Under the pieces are notes generated by a model. It did no database searches. It saw nothing but the letters and a program-made list of their open reading frames with translations, and was not told the DNA's origin. A program made the translations under genes and the position numbers. Shown here piece after piece: positions 61,705 through 64,000 of a stretch of DNA of 64,000 bases; position 1 is the first letter of the stretch, and every line of letters starts with the position of its first letter. Origin of the DNA: Streptomyces piniterrae (GTDB taxonomy: Bacteria > Actinomycetota > Actinomycetes > Streptomycetales > Streptomycetaceae); the NCBI RefSeq assembly GCF_005048155.1, contig NZ_SUMB01000004.1, positions 558,001 through 622,000 on the forward strand, given 5' to 3'.

Positions 61705-62658
61705 CTACCGGTCGGCCGCGCTCGGGGCCGCCGGTTCCGCGGGGGCCGCCGGCGCCGCGGGGAACCGGTTGCCGGTCAGGCGCCGTAGCAGCGCGGGGTT
61801 GGTCAGCATCACGGCGTTGCCGACCAGGATCAGGAACACGCCCGCCAGGTCCCGTGCCGTCCAGTGGAATTCCTCGAACACCGTGGACAGCAGCAGCGCG
61901 ACGATCGGGAAGAGCACCATCGCGTAGGCGGCGCGTTCTCCGCCGATCCTGCCGAGCAGGGTGAGATAGGCGCCGAACCCGATGACCGAGCCGAAGACCG
62001 CGAGGTAGACCAGCGAGCCGGTGTACGTGAGGGAGGGGTCGAACGGCGCTCCCCCGCCGTAGAACGCGGCGAACGGGGCCATCAGCAGCGCCCCGTAGCC
62101 CATGGCGTAGCCGGTGCCCTGGATCACCGGGATGCCCGCGGCCTGGGTCTTGCCGGAGACCACGTTGCCCAGGCAGAACACCAGCGTGCCGAGGGCGGAG
62201 AGCACGATGCCCTGCCCGGATCCCGAGGAGAGGCCGAAGTTCTGGAACTCCGGCCAGAACACCGTGGCGATCCCCAGCAGTCCTATGCCGCCGCCGACGA
62301 GCATCTTGGCGGTGATCGCGCGCTTGAAGAAGATGCGGGCGAACGCCATGTTCACCACCAGCGACATCGCGAAGATGATCGAGACGAGGCCGGTGGTCAG
62401 ATGCTGTTCGGCGAAGTAGAAGCAGACGAAGTTGGTGGAGAACATCAGCCCGCCCATGAGGACGAACTGCCCGTGCACCCGGGGCGGATAGCGCAGCGGC
62501 AGTCCGCGCAGCCGCGCCCAGGCCAGCAGGATCACAGCCGCCAGGGCGAACCGGTAGGCGACCGACACGGTGGGGTGGACGTCCCCGAGCTGGCCTTTGA
62601 TCGCCAGCCAGGTGGAGCCCCAGATCAGCACCGTCACCACGTAGAGGACGGCGTTCAT
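61705..62658 (-). CDS. EamA/DMT family transporter
   Basis: 317 residues with ten membrane helices in two EamA repeats (VLIWGSTWLAIKGQL, later VFGSVIGFGAYLTLL). The C-terminus has a Pro/Ala-rich cytoplasmic tail (FPAAPAAPAEPAAPSAADR). DMT proteins often export amino acids or metabolites. Its start overlaps the aminotransferase stop in an ATGA junction, so it is coexpressed with it and may export the product. Confidence 0.9.
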   Translation of the reverse strand: MNAVLYVVTVLIWGSTWLAIKGQLGDVHPTVSVAYRFALAAVILLAWARLRGLPLRYPPRVHGQFVLMGGLMFSTNFVCFYFAEQHLTTGLVSIIFAMSLVVNMAFARIFFKRAITAKMLVGGGIGLLGIATVFWPEFQNFGLSSGSGQGIVLSALGTLVFCLGNVVSGKTQAAGIPVIQGTGYAMGYGALLMAPFAAFYGGGAPFDPSLTYTGSLVYLAVFGSVIGFGAYLTLLGRIGGERAAYAMVLFPIVALLLSTVFEEFHWTARDLAGVFLILVGNAVMLTNPALLRRLTGNRFPAAPAAPAEPAAPSAADR

Positions 62659-63974
62659 ACGCAGCTCCGTTCCAGGAGGCCCACCAGCCGGCGTGCACCC
62701 TCGGCGACTTGATCCGGCGTCAGGTAACTGAGGGACAGCCGCATCTGGTTCTGGCCGCCGCTGTCCTCCGGATAGAAGTACCGCATGGGCGTCCAGATCA
62801 CTCCGTGCTCACGGGCGGACTCCTCCAGGAGCGCGTTGTCCGCGGGGACCGGGAGGGTCAGGGTGAGGAAGAAGCCGCCCTCGGGGGCGTTCCAGTGGAT
62901 CCCGGCCGCCTCGCGCTTCTCCGGGGGCAGCAGCCGGTCGAGGGAGTCGAGCAGGACCGCCAGGTTCTCCTGGTAGAAGTCGGCGGCCGGCTTGTTGGCC
63001 TCCCGGAGACGGAAGTCGTGGGAGATCAGCATGCCCCCGATGACGGCCTGGCTGATCGCCGGGGTGTTCACCGTCACCATGCCCTTGATCTTGGACAGTT
63101 CGTCCGCCAGGAGCGTGCGGCTGCCGTCCGAGGCCTGGACGTGCTGGTCGGCGACCACATAGCCGACCCGGGCGCCGGGGAAGCAGGTCTTGGCGAACGA
63201 GCCGAGGTAGATCACCCGCCGCCGGGTGTCCAACGACTTGAGCGTGGGCAGCCCGCTGCCGGTGCGGGTGAAGAACCCGTACGGGTTGTCCTCCAGGAGG
63301 AGCAGGTCCTCCGCCTCGGCGAGCTCCAGCAGCCGGTGCCGGGCCGGGAGCGGCAGGCAGGTGCCGGTCGGGTTGGAGAAGTCCGGCACCAGGTAGAGCG
63401 CGCGCGGCCGCTTCCCGGCCGCACGCAGCTCGGCGACGGTCCGTTGCAGCACGTCCGGGTCGACGCCGTTCTCGCCCTCGGGCACATGCACGGTCTCGAT
63501 GTCCAGCAGCCGGGCCGCTCCCGTGATCCCGACGTAGCAGGGCGAGGAGACTAGCAGCACGTCCGAGGGGTCGCGGAACAGTGCGCGCAGGGCGATGAAC
63601 ATGCCCTCCTGGCAGCCCACGGTGACCACCAGGGACTGCGGGTCGGCCTCGATGCCCTCGTCGTTGCGCAGGGCGCGGGCCACCAGTTCATGGATCTGGC
63701 CGTTGGTCCGCCCGTACTGGAAGAGCAGGGTGCGGACCTCGTCGGGGGTCCGGCCCAGCTCCTCGGAGAGATGGCGTTGGTACGCGTCGAGGTAGTAGCC
63801 GATCCGCTCGACCTCGAACAGCCCCTCGTAGGGGCGGCCGGGGCCGAACGAGATCGCCTGGGGGTGGCGGGAGGTGACCTCGTTGAGGAAGTTCATCACC
63901 TCCATCAGCGGGTCGGCGAGCGAGCCGTGCAGTTCGTCGGCGCGCAGCACAGTGGTGGGGGAACCGTCACTCAC
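62655..63974 (-). CDS. PLP-dependent class I/II aminotransferase
   Basis: 439 residues. Fold-type I features are visible: SNPTG at 200-204, Asp229 (LEDNPYG), the Schiff-base Lys262 (SFAKTCFPG) and Arg269. The DELHGSLADPLMEVMNFLNE opening recalls aminotransferases in actinobacterial peptide clusters (such as arylglycine formation) and 2-aminoadipate/valine-type enzymes. GTG 63974 is chosen because GGGAGG lies 6 nt upstream; GTG 63989 is also possible. It is the first of an operon reaching the right edge and overlaps the EamA gene by 4 nt. Confidence 0.88.
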   Translation of the reverse strand: MSDGSPTTVLRADELHGSLADPLMEVMNFLNEVTSRHPQAISFGPGRPYEGLFEVERIGYYLDAYQRHLSEELGRTPDEVRTLLFQYGRTNGQIHELVARALRNDEGIEADPQSLVVTVGCQEGMFIALRALFRDPSDVLLVSSPCYVGITGAARLLDIETVHVPEGENGVDPDVLQRTVAELRAAGKRPRALYLVPDFSNPTGTCLPLPARHRLLELAEAEDLLLLEDNPYGFFTRTGSGLPTLKSLDTRRRVIYLGSFAKTCFPGARVGYVVADQHVQASDGSRTLLADELSKIKGMVTVNTPAISQAVIGGMLISHDFRLREANKPAADFYQENLAVLLDSLDRLLPPEKREAAGIHWNAPEGGFFLTLTLPVPADNALLEESAREHGVIWTPMRYFYPEDSGGQNQMRLSLSYLTPDQVAEGARRLVGLLERSCV

Positions 63975-64000
63975 CGGCGGTCCTCCCACAGGACCGGGCA

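Overview
The window is very GC-rich, GTG and TTG starts are common, and it carries actinobacterial hallmarks: a crotonyl-CoA carboxylase/reductase pathway, a SpoIIE-type phosphatase fused to an anti-sigma-like kinase domain, and CYP105-like P450/ferredoxin pairs. It reads as a Streptomyces chromosome, core or core-near-arm. No rRNA, tRNA, CRISPR array, transposase or integrase was seen. Almost all content is chromosomal housekeeping or adaptive metabolism. The right edge enters what may be a secondary-metabolite locus.

Layout. 0-2.6 kb: a partial SRPBCC gene and a divergent TetR regulator with palindromic operators, then a P450/ferredoxin pair. 2.7-9 kb: a secreted X-Pro-peptidase-like hydrolase, then a reverse-strand M55/M20/S9 peptidase run. 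9.2-13.5 kb: a PutP-type symporter, a DUF817 membrane protein, and a reverse alkylation-repair set (O6-alkylguanine methyltransferase, 2OG-Fe(II) oxygenase, unknown protein). 13.7-17.6 kb: a tiny secreted protein and a PadR/ABC ATPase/FtsX permease operon. 17.7-24.8 kb: an orphan sugar-binding protein and a four-gene alpha-glucoside operon (GH13 enzyme, lipoprotein, two permeases). It has no ATPase gene, so a shared ATPase elsewhere must energise it. 24.8-25.8 kb: a decayed dimethylglycine-oxidase-like gene. 26-32.6 kb: small genes, a HAD phosphatase, a phosphoribosyltransferase/hydrolase fusion, an ArsR repressor with a divergent CDF metal exporter, and a methyltransferase. 32.7-37.8 kb: a PAS/GAF/PP2C/HATPase sensor phosphatase, and an MFS exporter with three carboxypeptidase-regulatory-like repeats at its C-terminus. 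38-42 kb: an SRPBCC protein, a radical SAM protein behind a perfect GAAC-N4-GTTC (LexA-type) box, and MerR, SDR and HEAT-repeat genes.

42.3-53.4 kb is the most coherent block. It holds 3-hydroxybutyryl-CoA dehydrogenase, a TetR regulator, crotonyl-CoA carboxylase/reductase, ethylmalonyl-CoA mutase, a CitE-type lyase, a MaoC hydratase and an acyl-CoA dehydrogenase. Together these make most of the ethylmalonyl-CoA pathway (C2 assimilation and ethylmalonyl-CoA supply for polyketides). Psd and PssA (phosphatidylethanolamine synthesis) follow, ending at a very strong bidirectional terminator. 53.4-61 kb: glycerate kinase, a NUDIX protein, an NmrA-like/TetR divergent pair with two operators, a second adaptive-response set (Ogt plus an AdaA-AlkA fusion), proline iminopeptidase and a CHMI-type tautomerase. 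60.5-64 kb: prephenate dehydrogenase, an EamA exporter and a class I aminotransferase, consistent with the edge of an aromatic or arylglycine amino-acid cluster continuing to the right.

A recurring small-scale feature is short tandem duplication (9 to 39 bp periods) in intergenic regions and at gene ends. Start codons were chosen from Shine-Dalgarno spacing and overlaps. Functions are inferred from motifs read by eye, without database searches.
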